From an uncultured Eubacteriaceae bacterium (GTDB taxonomy: Bacteria > Bacillota > Clostridia > Eubacteriales > Anaerofustaceae), in assembly GCA_947058225.1 (NCBI GenBank), contig CAMSGF010000004.1:1-15356 (forward strand): DNA of 15,356 nucleotides, in the 5' to 3' direction. Of this stretch, positions 6,040 through 12,851 are shown piece after piece. The notes beneath the pieces are model-generated. The model saw nothing but the letters and a program-made list of their open reading frames with translations. It was not told where the DNA came from and did no database searches. The first letter of the stretch is position 1, and every line of letters begins with the position of its first letter. A program made the position numbers and the translations under genes.

Positions 6040-6267
6040 ATGAAAAATAAGAGAAAATTAACCGAAGATGAAAAAAGAGTCATTGAAAATTTGGGAGATA
6101 GTTTATATACAGTTGAGTATGTAGAAGATTGGTTGAATTTTAACGAAGATGTCTTTACTAATACTGTCGGTGCATTAAATTGTGCATCAGTTAAAGGATT
6201 TTTAGTAGCAGTTGATTGCATAGTTAAAAATTCAAAAATGATTGAAAGTGAGGGTTTAAAATGTTAG
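6040..6267 (+). CDS. Small early protein, unknown
   Basis: This 75-residue protein starts at ATG 6040, with GAGGAG (6024-6029) upstream; the in-frame GTG at 6022 overlaps that site and is rejected. It opens with a basic stretch (MKNKRKLTEDEKRVIENLGD) followed by a mixed hydrophobic part (FTNTVGALNCASVKGFLVAV). Its last codons overlap the next gene by 7 bases, so the two are probably translated together. No family recognised. Confidence 0.6.
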   Translation: MKNKRKLTEDEKRVIENLGDSLYTVEYVEDWLNFNEDVFTNTVGALNCASVKGFLVAVDCIVKNSKMIESEGLKC

Positions 6268-6518
6268 CGAAAAATAAAGAAGAGAATCAATTTCCGTTAA
6301 ATCAGTTTTCCATATTTTTACCGGAACTTAAAAAATATTTAAAAATGATGTTACAGCCAAGCGAATATATGAAAGCCGAATATGCACTTGATAATAAGAA
6401 ACCATTGATAATAGGTGGTGAAAACTCAACAGTGCAAAATGATATTGTAAAGTATCTTAAAAATCAGGGATATGTAATATTTAAAGACGAAGAGGTTATA
6501 ACAGTAAATACACGGTAA
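6261..6518 (+). CDS. Small early protein, unknown
   Basis: This 85-residue protein has ATG 6261 inside the end of the previous gene, with GAGGG about 7 bases upstream. The N-terminal half is hydrophobic-helical (FSIFLPELKKYLKMMLQPSE). The C-terminal half contains KKPLIIGGENSTVQNDIVKY and GYVIFKDEEVITV, which looks like a small alpha/beta fold. It precedes the methyltransferase by 15 bases. I cannot name the family. Confidence 0.55.
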   Translation: MLAKNKEENQFPLNQFSIFLPELKKYLKMMLQPSEYMKAEYALDNKKPLIIGGENSTVQNDIVKYLKNQGYVIFKDEEVITVNTR

Positions 6519-6533
6519 GAGGATTTTGAAACT

Positions 6534-7358
6534 ATGAAACAATTATTAAAATATCCAGGAAGCAAGTTCAAACTGTCAGAGAAAATTATTTCAATAATGC
6601 CAAAACATAAAATATATTTAGAGCCTTTCTTTGGCAGTGGTGGAGTTTTCTTTAACAAGATGCCATCACAAAGAGAAACGATAAACGATATTGATAAGTT
6701 GGTAGTAAATTTCTTTAAAGTCTGCAGAGATTATCCTTATGAACTAATGACTAAAGTCTATTTTACACCTTTTGCAAGGAGTGAATATTTGGAAGCAGAA
6801 GAAAAGTATAAAAGTTGCAAACTTGAAACAAAGGAAGAAAAGATTGAATCAGCAAGGTTGTTTTTAGTCAGATGTTCACAAAGTTATGGAACTAAATTAT
6901 CCGAAAAAGTCGGTTGGAAGAATACCAAGCAAAGTAGCGGTCCTGATAATCCTTTTATATTTAAAAGTTATATTGAATTGATAGAACAAGTATGTAACAG
7001 ATTAAAAGATGCACAAATTGAGTGTAAAGATGCTAAAGGTTTGATTAAAAATTATAACTTTGATGATTGCTTAATATACGCAGATCCACCGTACTTGAAA
7101 ACAAAAAGGCAGCGTAATTATTATAGGCACGAAATGTTCAAAGAAGAGGAACATATTGAATTGTTGGAAATTTTATTAAAACATAAAGGATATGTAATTT
7201 TAAGCGGAGATGATACGGAGCTTTACAATAATTATCTTCATGAGTGGGATAAGATGTATTTAAATTTAGTCGCTCAGGGTGGAAAGAAAAGACAAGAATG
7301 TATTTATTGCAACTTTGAAATATCAAAACAATTAGATTTTATTGAGGAGTTAAAATGA
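6534..7358 (+). CDS. D12-class (Dam-like) DNA adenine N6-methyltransferase
   Basis: This 274-residue protein has the order of motifs of the D12 class: KYPGSK (6-11, motif X), LEPFFGSGG (29-37, AdoMet-binding motif I), NDID (51-54) and the catalytic DPPY (184-187), followed by YVILSGDD (220-227). It would transfer a methyl group from AdoMet to adenine in a short DNA site. The target cannot be read from the sequence. No restriction endonuclease gene is adjacent, so it is an orphan, probably protecting phage DNA from host restriction or altering regulation. AAGAGG precedes ATG 6534. Its stop overlaps the next start (ATGA at 7355-7358). Confidence 0.93.
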   Translation: MKQLLKYPGSKFKLSEKIISIMPKHKIYLEPFFGSGGVFFNKMPSQRETINDIDKLVVNFFKVCRDYPYELMTKVYFTPFARSEYLEAEEKYKSCKLETKEEKIESARLFLVRCSQSYGTKLSEKVGWKNTKQSSGPDNPFIFKSYIELIEQVCNRLKDAQIECKDAKGLIKNYNFDDCLIYADPPYLKTKRQRNYYRHEMFKEEEHIELLEILLKHKGYVILSGDDTELYNNYLHEWDKMYLNLVAQGGKKRQECIYCNFEISKQLDFIEELK

Positions 7359-7699
7359 AAAAGAAAGTATATTTAGCCGGTGCAGTAACAAGCGACTTTA
7401 ACTATAAAGAAAAATTTGCACAAGCGGAATTTGAATTAGAATTGTTGGGATTTAATGTTTTAAACCCTGTAAAGATACCATATAAAGAGTTGTCATATAA
7501 TAATTATTTTCCAATATGTTATGGATTAATAGAAATATCAAGATATGTAGTTATTATTGATTATTCAAAAGGAGTGCAAAGGGAGTTGGATTATATTGAT
7601 TTTATAAATAAGAGTCGAGATTCTCTTTGTAAGATAAAAAAATATGGTTTGCAAGAATTTATAGAAAAAGTAAAGGATGGAGATATAATTTGTGAATAA
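7355..7699 (+). CDS. DUF4406 protein (nucleoside deoxyribosyltransferase-like fold)
   Basis: This 114-residue protein opens with KKVYLAGAVTSDFNYKEKF, then GFNVLNP and later YSKGVQRELDYI, the pattern of DUF4406 proteins common in phages and related by fold to nucleoside 2-deoxyribosyltransferases. In those enzymes the Gly-rich start and the late Glu belong to the nucleotide-binding site. A role in nucleotide salvage or modification during infection is possible but unproven. It is translationally coupled to the methyltransferase by a 4-base overlap and overlaps the next gene by 8 bases. Confidence 0.82.
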   Translation: MKKKVYLAGAVTSDFNYKEKFAQAEFELELLGFNVLNPVKIPYKELSYNNYFPICYGLIEISRYVVIIDYSKGVQRELDYIDFINKSRDSLCKIKKYGLQEFIEKVKDGDIICE

Positions 7700-7913
7700 T
7701 GTAAAACAAACAATTGATAATCTTGAAAATTTAAATAAACAGTTACAAAATATAATAGATGAATTGGTCGATGCAGGTGTTGAATTTGAACTAAGAGATA
7801 ATTATAAATTTTGTGATTTACTAAAGAATCCTATAAATAATTGTAAAATAGCTGATATTCAATTATCAACTTTAATTTCAAAGATAAAAGGTTTTTATGG
7901 GATAGATGAATAA
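7692..7913 (+). CDS. Small helical early protein, unknown
   Basis: This 73-residue protein starts at GTG 7692, overlapping the DUF4406 gene, with GGAG about 9 bases upstream. The first 30 residues (NNVKQTIDNLENLNKQLQNI) are amphipathic and coiled-coil-like. No domain recognised. Confidence 0.55.
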   Translation: MNNVKQTIDNLENLNKQLQNIIDELVDAGVEFELRDNYKFCDLLKNPINNCKIADIQLSTLISKIKGFYGIDE

Positions 7914-7969
7914 CTTTTATGGCAATAAGCTGAAATATAAAAAATATTAATGAGGAAGAGGTTAAAAGT

Positions 7970-8239
7970 ATGGATAAAAGAAATATACATAATTTAAAAA
8001 TTAAAGAAAAATATTTTAATGATGTCCTTTATAAAAGGAAAAAGTTTGAGTTAAGAAAAGATGACAGGGATTATAAAGAGGGAGATTTACTCAGACTAAA
8101 AGAAATTGGAAGTGATGGTACTTACACGGGAAGAGAAGTAATAATGAAAGTAACATATATTTTAAAAGATTGTGAAGAATATGGGTTAAAAAAGGGTTAT
8201 TGTATTTTAGGGTTAGGGAATGTTAAATTTAAATTTTAA
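7970..8239 (+). CDS. DUF3850 / ASCH-like (PUA-fold) protein
   Basis: This 89-residue protein matches the DUF3850 pattern: HNLKIKEKYFNDVLYKRKKF followed by ELRKDDRDYKEGDLLRLKE, TGRE, VTYIL and GYCILGLG. The family has the ASCH/PUA-like fold linked to RNA binding or modified-nucleotide recognition and is frequent in phage early regions. The exact ligand is unknown. ATG 7970 has GAGGAAGAGG upstream. It lies 56 bases after the previous gene, with nothing notable between. Confidence 0.85.
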   Translation: MDKRNIHNLKIKEKYFNDVLYKRKKFELRKDDRDYKEGDLLRLKEIGSDGTYTGREVIMKVTYILKDCEEYGLKKGYCILGLGNVKFKF

Positions 8240-8252
8240 GGAGGTATTTCTA

Positions 8253-8384
8253 ATGTTTAAAATCATAGCAATAATAATTATAACAATAGTTGCATTATAT
8301 TTTTTAGTAAGTATTATAGCATCTATTATTGGATTAAAATTCTTTGATAAAGTTTCTAAACACATTGATGATGATTTAGATTAG
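8253..8384 (+). CDS. 43-residue single-span membrane protein
   Basis: A short gene begins at ATG 8253 with a strong AAGGAGG (8238-8244). The product has one clear membrane helix (IIAIIIITIVALYFLVSIIA) and a short tail FFDKVSKHIDDDLD. It is the last early gene before the terminator at 8391. The strong ribosome binding site and the composition support a real gene; function unknown. Confidence 0.65.
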   Translation: MFKIIAIIIITIVALYFLVSIIASIIGLKFFDKVSKHIDDDLD

Positions 8385-8390
8385 AGTAAT

Positions 8391-8436
8391 AAAGAAATGT
8401 ATGCAATTAAGTATACGTTTCTTTTTATTCTTTTTT
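8391..8436 (+). terminator. Terminator ending the early operon
   Basis: A 14-base stem pairs AAAGAAATGTATGC (8391-8404) with GTATACGTTTCTTT (8411-8424), allowing two G-U pairs, around AATTAA. A T-rich tract follows, including six T at 8431-8436. It separates the early operon from the regulator at 8505. Confidence 0.8.
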
Positions 8437-8463
8437 CAAATATCAGCATTTAAATATTTCTTA

Positions 8464-8472
8464 TGATATAAT
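8464..8472 (+). promoter_or_regulatory. Extended -10 promoter for the late regulator
   Basis: TGATATAAT is an extended -10 element (TGn plus consensus TATAAT at 8467-8472) 33 bases before ATG 8505. The -35 region is weak, which extended -10 promoters tolerate. Confidence 0.6.
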
Positions 8473-8504
8473 ATAGATATATTTTACTATAGAGGTATCC
8501 CACT

Positions 8505-8918
8505 ATGCCAAATGAAATTGAAGAAAGATTAAATGCATATCACAAAGTAATAACTGCAATACATTTAAAGCAGTCCTATCTTGCTGAGTTAAAGGACAGG
8601 AGAGGACTTAAAGCAAGTATTGCAAGTGAGGTACACGCTAATCACTTGGAAAGCATAGATGAGAAGATAACTAACGATATAATTGACATAGAAAGAGAAA
8701 TTGAAGGTCTTGAGGAAGAAGCTGCAAAAGCATATGGAGATGTTATAAGTTTGATTAATAGTATTGACAATGATTTATATAAAAAAATTCTTTATGCGAG
8801 GTTTATTAATTTTAAGAGTTGGGGAGAGATATCAAAAGAAACTTATTATTCATATTCTCACTTACAAAGCCGAGTATATAAGCAAATAATCAAAGAAATA
8901 GAAAAATATGCAGTATGA
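8505..8918 (+). CDS. ArpU/RinA-type phage transcriptional regulator (sigma-70 region 4-like)
   Basis: This 137-residue protein has a long charged helical N-terminal half (about 1-80, for example SIDEKITNDIIDIEREIEGL). Its C-terminal part (88-130) resembles sigma-70 region 4: DLYKKILYARFINFKSWGEI followed by YYSYSHLQSRVYKQIIKEIE. This is the layout of DUF1492/ArpU/RinA regulators, which activate packaging and morphogenesis genes in many Gram-positive phages. It lies between the early operon and the head genes, the usual place. AGAGGT precedes ATG 8505. A candidate binding site and -10 box lie right after its stop. Confidence 0.82.
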   Translation: MPNEIEERLNAYHKVITAIHLKQSYLAELKDRRGLKASIASEVHANHLESIDEKITNDIIDIEREIEGLEEEAAKAYGDVISLINSIDNDLYKKILYARFINFKSWGEISKETYYSYSHLQSRVYKQIIKEIEKYAV

Positions 8919-8941
8919 TGCAATACAATACAATATCATAC
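8913..8941. repeat. CAATA repeats inside an inverted repeat (candidate activator site)
   Basis: GTATGAT (8913-8919) and ATCATAC (8935-8941) are perfect inverted arms. Between them lie three tandem CAATA units (8921-8935). The element overlaps the stop of the ArpU/RinA-like gene and is about 33 bases upstream of a TATAAT box, where an activator would bind. Confidence 0.5.
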
Positions 8942-8973
8942 AGGTTGATAAAATATTGGTTTTATGCTTTATA

Positions 8974-8979
8974 TATAAT
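8974..8979 (+). promoter_or_regulatory. Candidate activator-dependent late promoter (-10 box)
   Basis: TATAAT occurs here without a good -35 hexamer at 16-18 bases. The upstream CAATA/dyad element at 8913-8941 could supply activator contact. The start point would be near 8986, directly before the hairpin at 9001. Confidence 0.4.
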
Positions 8980-9000
8980 CGAAGAAAAAGATAAAACGAG

Positions 9001-9027
9001 GAACTTGCAAAGGCAGGTTCTTTTATT
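9001..9027 (+). terminator. Small intrinsic terminator
   Basis: GAACTTGC (9001-9008), loop AAAG and GCAGGTTC (9013-9020) form an 8-bp stem with one G-U pair, followed by TTTTATT. The T tract is short, so read-through is likely. Confidence 0.65.
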
Positions 9028-9050
9028 TATGAATAAAATATTAACCTCTT

Positions 9051-9079
9051 TTGACAATATATAAAAATTAGTTTATAAT
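9051..9079 (+). promoter_or_regulatory. Consensus promoter of the XRE gene
   Basis: TTGACA (9051-9056), 17 bases, TATAAT (9074-9079). AATATATAAAAA occurs twice here, at 9056-9067 and 9077-9088, 21 bases apart, overlapping the -35/spacer and the -10/start. This suggests repressor sites, probably for the XRE protein it drives. Confidence 0.85.
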
Positions 9080-9102
9080 ATATAAAAAAGAGAGGTTATA
9101 TA

Positions 9103-9321
9103 ATGGATATTAGAGAATATATAAATTTATGCAGAGTAAAAAGAAATAATATGTCGGAAGCTGAACTTGCAAGAAGAACAGGACAGACACCACAGAATTT
9201 AAATAATAAATATAAACGAAATACTTTTAAGGTGTCTGAACTTGAGAAAATAGCGAGTGCTCTTGATGCTGAATTAAAAATACAGTTCATAGATAATGAA
9301 ACAGGAGAGCCTATTATATAA
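9103..9321 (+). CDS. Small XRE-family regulator
   Basis: This 72-residue protein has an XRE helix-turn-helix at about residues 17-55 (SEAELARRTGQTPQNLNNKY followed by FKVSELEKIASALDAEL), with a short tail. ATG 9103 follows AGAGAGG. Its own promoter and that of the next small gene share 29 of 32 bases, so it probably represses both. It sits in the late-control region ahead of the head genes. The family type is clear; the targets are inferred. Confidence 0.85.
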   Translation: MDIREYINLCRVKRNNMSEAELARRTGQTPQNLNNKYKRNTFKVSELEKIASALDAELKIQFIDNETGEPII

Positions 9322-9382
9322 AATAATGTTTATATTGTATATAAAAAACTTTAAAAAATATAAAATAAAATACATAAAACTA

Positions 9383-9411
9383 TTGACAATATATAAAAAA
9401 TAGTGTATACT
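9383..9411 (+). promoter_or_regulatory. Second promoter, near-copy of the XRE promoter
   Basis: TTGACA (9383-9388), 17 bases, TATACT (9406-9411). The 32 bases from 9383 match those from 9051 at 29 positions, including AATATATAAAAA (9388-9399). A related TTGTATATAAAAAA lies a little upstream at about 9335-9348. Confidence 0.82.
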
Positions 9412-9414
9412 ATA

Positions 9415-9438
9415 ATTAAGTTAAGAGATTAACTTAAT
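9415..9438. repeat. 10-bp perfect inverted repeat at the transcript start
   Basis: ATTAAGTTAA (9415-9424), GAGA, TTAACTTAAT (9429-9438). It begins at the expected start point of the promoter at 9383. It could be a second operator or a 5' hairpin in the RNA, which would be an A/U-rich, weak stem. Confidence 0.6.
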
Positions 9439-9464
9439 AGCCTTAAAGGCAGAGAGGAGAAAAT

Positions 9465-9626
9465 ATGGAAGAAATGGGAACAGACAAGCAATTCAATAGT
9501 TACTTAAGAAAACTTAAAAGAGATATTGAGGAAATACAAAAAGCAGTAAAAGAAGATAACAAAGAAAAAGCAACGGAATTACTCGATATTCTACTTGAGG
9601 ATACTCAAAAAGATATTGAAGATTAA
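9465..9626 (+). CDS. 53-residue acidic helical protein, unknown
   Basis: The gene starts at ATG 9465 with AGAGGAG (9451-9457) and ends before a terminator, so it forms a single-gene transcript from the promoter at 9383. The product is highly charged and helical (FNSYLRKLKRDIEEIQKAVK, ATELLDILLEDTQKDIED). It has no helix-turn-helix and does not look like a small terminase subunit. Its dedicated, apparently repressed promoter suggests a regulatory or host-interaction role, which is inference. Confidence 0.65.
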   Translation: MEEMGTDKQFNSYLRKLKRDIEEIQKAVKEDNKEKATELLDILLEDTQKDIED

Positions 9627-9645
9627 AAAGGTAACGCAGATAAAC

Positions 9646-9675
9646 AAAAAGACAACTTAAAAGGTTGTCTTTTTT
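9646..9675 (+). terminator. Intrinsic terminator
   Basis: AAAAAGACAAC (9646-9656) pairs with GTTGTCTTTTT (9664-9674) around TTAAAAG, ending in six T. It closes the small gene at 9465. Confidence 0.88.
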
Positions 9676-9697
9676 ATTGCAATAAAGAGGTAAGATT

Positions 9698-10045
9698 ATG
9701 AAAAAAGAAAGAACAGACAGAATCGGAACACACCAGGCAATATTTAAAAAGAACAAGAGTAAGATTTTTAAAACTCAGACAGTATGTGGAATATGCGGTA
9801 ACCCGGTGGACTTTAGTTATAAGTATCCACACCCGTTAAGTCCCTGCATTGACCATATTATTCCAGTATCAAAGGGAGGACATCCAAGCGACATAAACAA
9901 CTTACAGTTAGCACATTGGACTTGCAACAGGAATAAGAGTGATAAACTGGTTGATACAAGTGTCACTGTAAATAGTGAAGATAAGATATTGAGTAATAGA
10001 GTGCTGCCACACTCGATAGACTGGAAAAGGTTTAGGGAAAGGTAG
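9698..10045 (+). CDS. Phage HNH endonuclease
   Basis: This 115-residue protein has the zinc-supported HNH fold: Cys30 and Cys33 (CGICG), the catalytic pair Asp52-His53 in CIDHIIPVSKGG, Asn68 in NNLQLAHWTCNRNKSDK with His73, and the second Cys at 76. Such genes sit next to terminase genes in many cos-type siphophages, where HNH proteins are known to assist terminase cleavage. Here the next genes are portal and MuF rather than terminase, which is unusual. AGAGGT precedes ATG 9698. A terminator follows at 10073. Confidence 0.92.
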   Translation: MKKERTDRIGTHQAIFKKNKSKIFKTQTVCGICGNPVDFSYKYPHPLSPCIDHIIPVSKGGHPSDINNLQLAHWTCNRNKSDKLVDTSVTVNSEDKILSNRVLPHSIDWKRFRER

Positions 10046-10072
10046 TTATTAAATAAAAAAATAAAAAAAATT

Positions 10073-10100
10073 AAAAAAGGGGGCATTATAACCCCTTTTT
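10073..10100 (+). terminator. Intrinsic terminator after the HNH gene
   Basis: AAAAAGGGG (10074-10082) pairs with CCCCTTTTT (10092-10100). It separates the HNH gene from the head operon, so the head genes must have another promoter or depend on read-through. No clear promoter is visible in 10101-10171. Confidence 0.88.
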
Positions 10101-10171
10101 GTTTATGCTTATGAGTTCAACCGTACTGTGTAAATTTCTCGCTGAACTAAATGAAAGGAGAACAGAAAATA

Positions 10172-11449
10172 ATGTCAGAACTAAAAGGAATAGAATATTT
10201 AAGAAAAAAATTAAATATAAAGCGAATAAGAGTTTTAAAGAGGTATAAGTTTTATGAGATGAAGAACAAGACACTCGATTTTGGTATATCAACACCACCT
10301 GATTTAAGGTGTTTTAATTCGGTTATCGGTTGGTGTGCCAAAGCAGTCGATTCACTCGCCGACAGACTTATGTTTAGGGAGTTTAGAGATGATAACTTTA
10401 AGCTCAATGAAATATTTAGAATGAACAACCCCGATGTCTTCTTTGACAGTGCAGTGCTTTCCTCTCTTATTTCTTCCTGCTGCTTTGTTTATATAAGTGA
10501 GGATGAAAATGGTTATCCAAGACTTCAGGTAATAGACGGAGCAAATGCGACAGGAATTATAGACCCGATAACAGGGCTTTTAATAGAAGGGTATGCAGTA
10601 TTAAAAAGAGATGATTACGAAAATGCACTTCTTGAAGCTTATTTTATTCCGGGAAAAACAATTTATTACAGAAAAGGTGAAAATGATGTTGAAGTAAGAA
10701 ACCACAATGTAGCTTATCCGTTGTTGGTGGCGATAATTAACAGACCTGATGCAATGAGGCCGTTTGGACATTCGAGAATAAGCAGGGCTTGTATGTCTTT
10801 GGTCGGTTCAGCTGTCAGAACAATTAAGAGATCTGAAATCGCAGCAGAATTTTATTCCTATCCTCAAAAGTATATAACAGGACTCAGTGAAGATGTTGAA
10901 ATAATGGATAAGTGGAAAGCAACAATGTCTTCTCTGATAACACTTACTAAGGATGATGAGGGCGATAAACCGGTTATGGGCCAGTTTTCTCAACAATCAA
11001 TGACACCGCATACCGAACAACTTAAAATGTTTGCTTCTCTCTTTGCAGGAGAAACAGGGCTTACGCTTGAAGATTTGGGCTTTACGACCTCAAACCCTGC
11101 AAGTAATGAAGCGATAAAAGCAGCACACGAGAATTTAAGACTGACCGCAAGAAAAGCACAGCGTACTTTTTCAAGCGGTTTTTTAAATGTCGGATATCTG
11201 GCTTGTTGTTTAAGAGATGATTTTAAATATGAAAGAAGTGCTTTATATTTAACATCTGCTGCGTGGGAACCTATATTTGAGCCTGACAGCAGCACGCTTT
11301 CAAGTATCGGAGATGGTATTATAAAGCTTAATCAGGCAGTACCTGGGTACATAGGAAAAGATAATTTAAGAGATTTGACAGGTATTAAGGGAAGCGAGGA
11401 AGTTAGCAATATCGAGGTTGAAATAATTAAAGGTGGAGAAGATGAGTAA
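10172..11449 (+). CDS. Portal protein (SPP1 Gp6-like)
   Basis: This 425-residue protein matches the SPP1-type portal family: an early NSVIGWCAKAVDSLADRL region, then GYPRLQVIDGANATGIIDP, INRPDAMRPFGHSRISRACM, and a late SNPASNEAIKAAHENLRLTA followed by ARKAQRTF. These are the usual landmarks of that family (clip and stem region). It forms the dodecameric ring at the capsid vertex through which DNA enters. ATG 10172 has GGAG 11 bases upstream; an ATG at 10151 overlaps that site and is rejected. G+C is visibly higher here (30 of 60 bases at 10321-10380) than in most of the window. Its end overlaps the MuF gene by 8 bases. Confidence 0.9.
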   Translation: MSELKGIEYLRKKLNIKRIRVLKRYKFYEMKNKTLDFGISTPPDLRCFNSVIGWCAKAVDSLADRLMFREFRDDNFKLNEIFRMNNPDVFFDSAVLSSLISSCCFVYISEDENGYPRLQVIDGANATGIIDPITGLLIEGYAVLKRDDYENALLEAYFIPGKTIYYRKGENDVEVRNHNVAYPLLVAIINRPDAMRPFGHSRISRACMSLVGSAVRTIKRSEIAAEFYSYPQKYITGLSEDVEIMDKWKATMSSLITLTKDDEGDKPVMGQFSQQSMTPHTEQLKMFASLFAGETGLTLEDLGFTTSNPASNEAIKAAHENLRLTARKAQRTFSSGFLNVGYLACCLRDDFKYERSALYLTSAAWEPIFEPDSSTLSSIGDGIIKLNQAVPGYIGKDNLRDLTGIKGSEEVSNIEVEIIKGGEDE

Positions 11450-12701
11450 TGATATTTCTCCAACTTTGCTAAGAGTCATAATAAAAGATTTTAAGCGATA
11501 TTGTAATAGCAGTAGAAGATTACTCGATATTATGAAAAAAATCGAAAAAGGCACTGCTACGCAAAGCGATATGTACGATTATGCGGCTAAAATAGGGGAG
11601 TGTTTATCAAAAGCATATAAAAAGCATCTGACATCAAAGACACTTCCTAATGGAAGGATGTATTGGAATATAGCAAAAAGTGTCGTTGGACCAACACTTA
11701 CCAATAATTATACTTTGGTCAATAATACAGCCATACAGATACAAAAATTGATAAACGAATCTAATAATATCGGTATAAATCCTTTAAAATCAACGCTTAA
11801 CACAGACAGAGTTGACGGCTTTATGAATAAAATGGCAAATGCAGATAATTTTGATGATGTAGCATATCTGTTAAATGAGCCTATTGTAAATTTTACGCTA
11901 AGCGTTGTTGATGATTTTATAAGGGAAAATGCCAAATTTCATTACGACAGTGGACTTAAAACGCAGATAATAAGAATATCGGCACATAAATGTTGTAAAT
12001 GGTGTTCCAAACTTGCAGGCACATATGATTATGAACAGGTTAGTAATAAGGGAAATGATGTGTTTAGAAGACACGAAAACTGCAGATGTACGGTTTTATT
12101 TAAATCGGATAAATATATGCAGAATGTTCATAGTAAAAAAGAATATTCAAAAGATGAACTGAAAGAATTAGTTAAAACACATCAATTAAATTATAAAAAG
12201 TCAACAAAAATAAAAACACATCTTCCAAAGAATGTAGAGGATATAACAAGTTATTATTTAAACGAATTAAAACTTGGAAAAGGAAATGTAATAATAGAAA
12301 AAGGAGTAGACATAAAATCACATCAAGATGAAATAAATACAGCTAAATGGCTCAAAGAAAAGTTTGGTGGAGAAATAAAAATTCTTGCGGAACAAACTAT
12401 TGAAGGGGCTGTAACACCTGATTTTCTTTGGAATGGGATACCTCTTGAACTAAAAACAATGAATTCCATAAAATCGATTGATAAAAGATTAAGAAAAGCT
12501 TGTAAACAAGTAGCATATTATAATTCAAATAAAATTGGCGGTTATATTATTATTGATGTTACAAACTTAAAAGAAGATGATGAAATAATAATAAACGAAA
12601 TAGCAAAAAGATTGTCTGATAGAGCGAAATGTCCAATTGATTTAATAATAAAACGCAGAAACAATTTATTAAAAGTTTTTTCATATAGAAAAAAGGTTTA
12701 G
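11442..12701 (+). CDS. MuF-domain minor head protein with C-terminal nuclease toxin domain
   Basis: This 419-residue protein has two parts. Residues 1 to about 225 form a MuF-type head-morphogenesis protein with the typical zinc motif: Cys184, Cys185 and Cys188 (HKCCKWCSKLAG) and HENCRC (211-216). After a lysine-rich linker (about 225-265) comes a domain (265-419) resembling the CdiA C-terminal tRNase/PD-(D/E)xK type: Glu297 (KSHQDEINTAKWL), Asp327 in TPDFLWNG, Glu336-x-Lys338 in PLELKT, then RLRKACKQVAYY and GGYIIIDVTN. MuF proteins fused to variable toxins are a known class of phage polymorphic toxins; the domain would be carried in the virion and act in a target cell. Activity and target (tRNA or other nucleic acid) are inferred. 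The 3' part is strongly A/T-rich (11 G+C of 60 at 12241-12300), suggesting separate acquisition. ATG 11442 overlaps the portal stop. Confidence 0.85.
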   Translation: MSNDISPTLLRVIIKDFKRYCNSSRRLLDIMKKIEKGTATQSDMYDYAAKIGECLSKAYKKHLTSKTLPNGRMYWNIAKSVVGPTLTNNYTLVNNTAIQIQKLINESNNIGINPLKSTLNTDRVDGFMNKMANADNFDDVAYLLNEPIVNFTLSVVDDFIRENAKFHYDSGLKTQIIRISAHKCCKWCSKLAGTYDYEQVSNKGNDVFRRHENCRCTVLFKSDKYMQNVHSKKEYSKDELKELVKTHQLNYKKSTKIKTHLPKNVEDITSYYLNELKLGKGNVIIEKGVDIKSHQDEINTAKWLKEKFGGEIKILAEQTIEGAVTPDFLWNGIPLELKTMNSIKSIDKRLRKACKQVAYYNSNKIGGYIIIDVTNLKEDDEIIINEIAKRLSDRAKCPIDLIIKRRNNLLKVFSYRKKV

Positions 12702-12744
12702 ATAACACCCTCTGCCTTACTGGCCAAGGTCATGTTATCTAAAC
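12696..12744. repeat. 12-bp perfect inverted repeat at the toxin gene stop
   Basis: GTTTAGATAACA (12696-12707) and TGTTATCTAAAC (12733-12744) are perfect inverted copies; the left arm contains the stop codon TAG. The 25-base spacer holds a second small stem, CCTT (12715-12718) with AAGG (12726-12729). There is no T-run after it. It may be an RNA stem-loop or a recombination site. The rest of 12745-12860 shows only two GGAGGT-type sites and no convincing gene. Confidence 0.75.
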
Positions 12745-12851
12745 TATTAATAGTATATCAACGATTAATAAAAATATCAACCTTTTTATTAAAATTCAGG
12801 AGGTATGAGATGTAGAAAAAATGAAAATAAAATAACTGGAGGTAGAAAAGT

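Noticed and set aside
9465..9626. Small terminase subunit
   Set aside because: At 53 residues with no helix-turn-helix and its own terminator, it does not fit a TerS.
10105..10248. 47-residue plus-strand frame overlapping the portal start
   Set aside because: It has no ribosome binding site, starts within the terminator tail and overlaps the well-supported portal gene.
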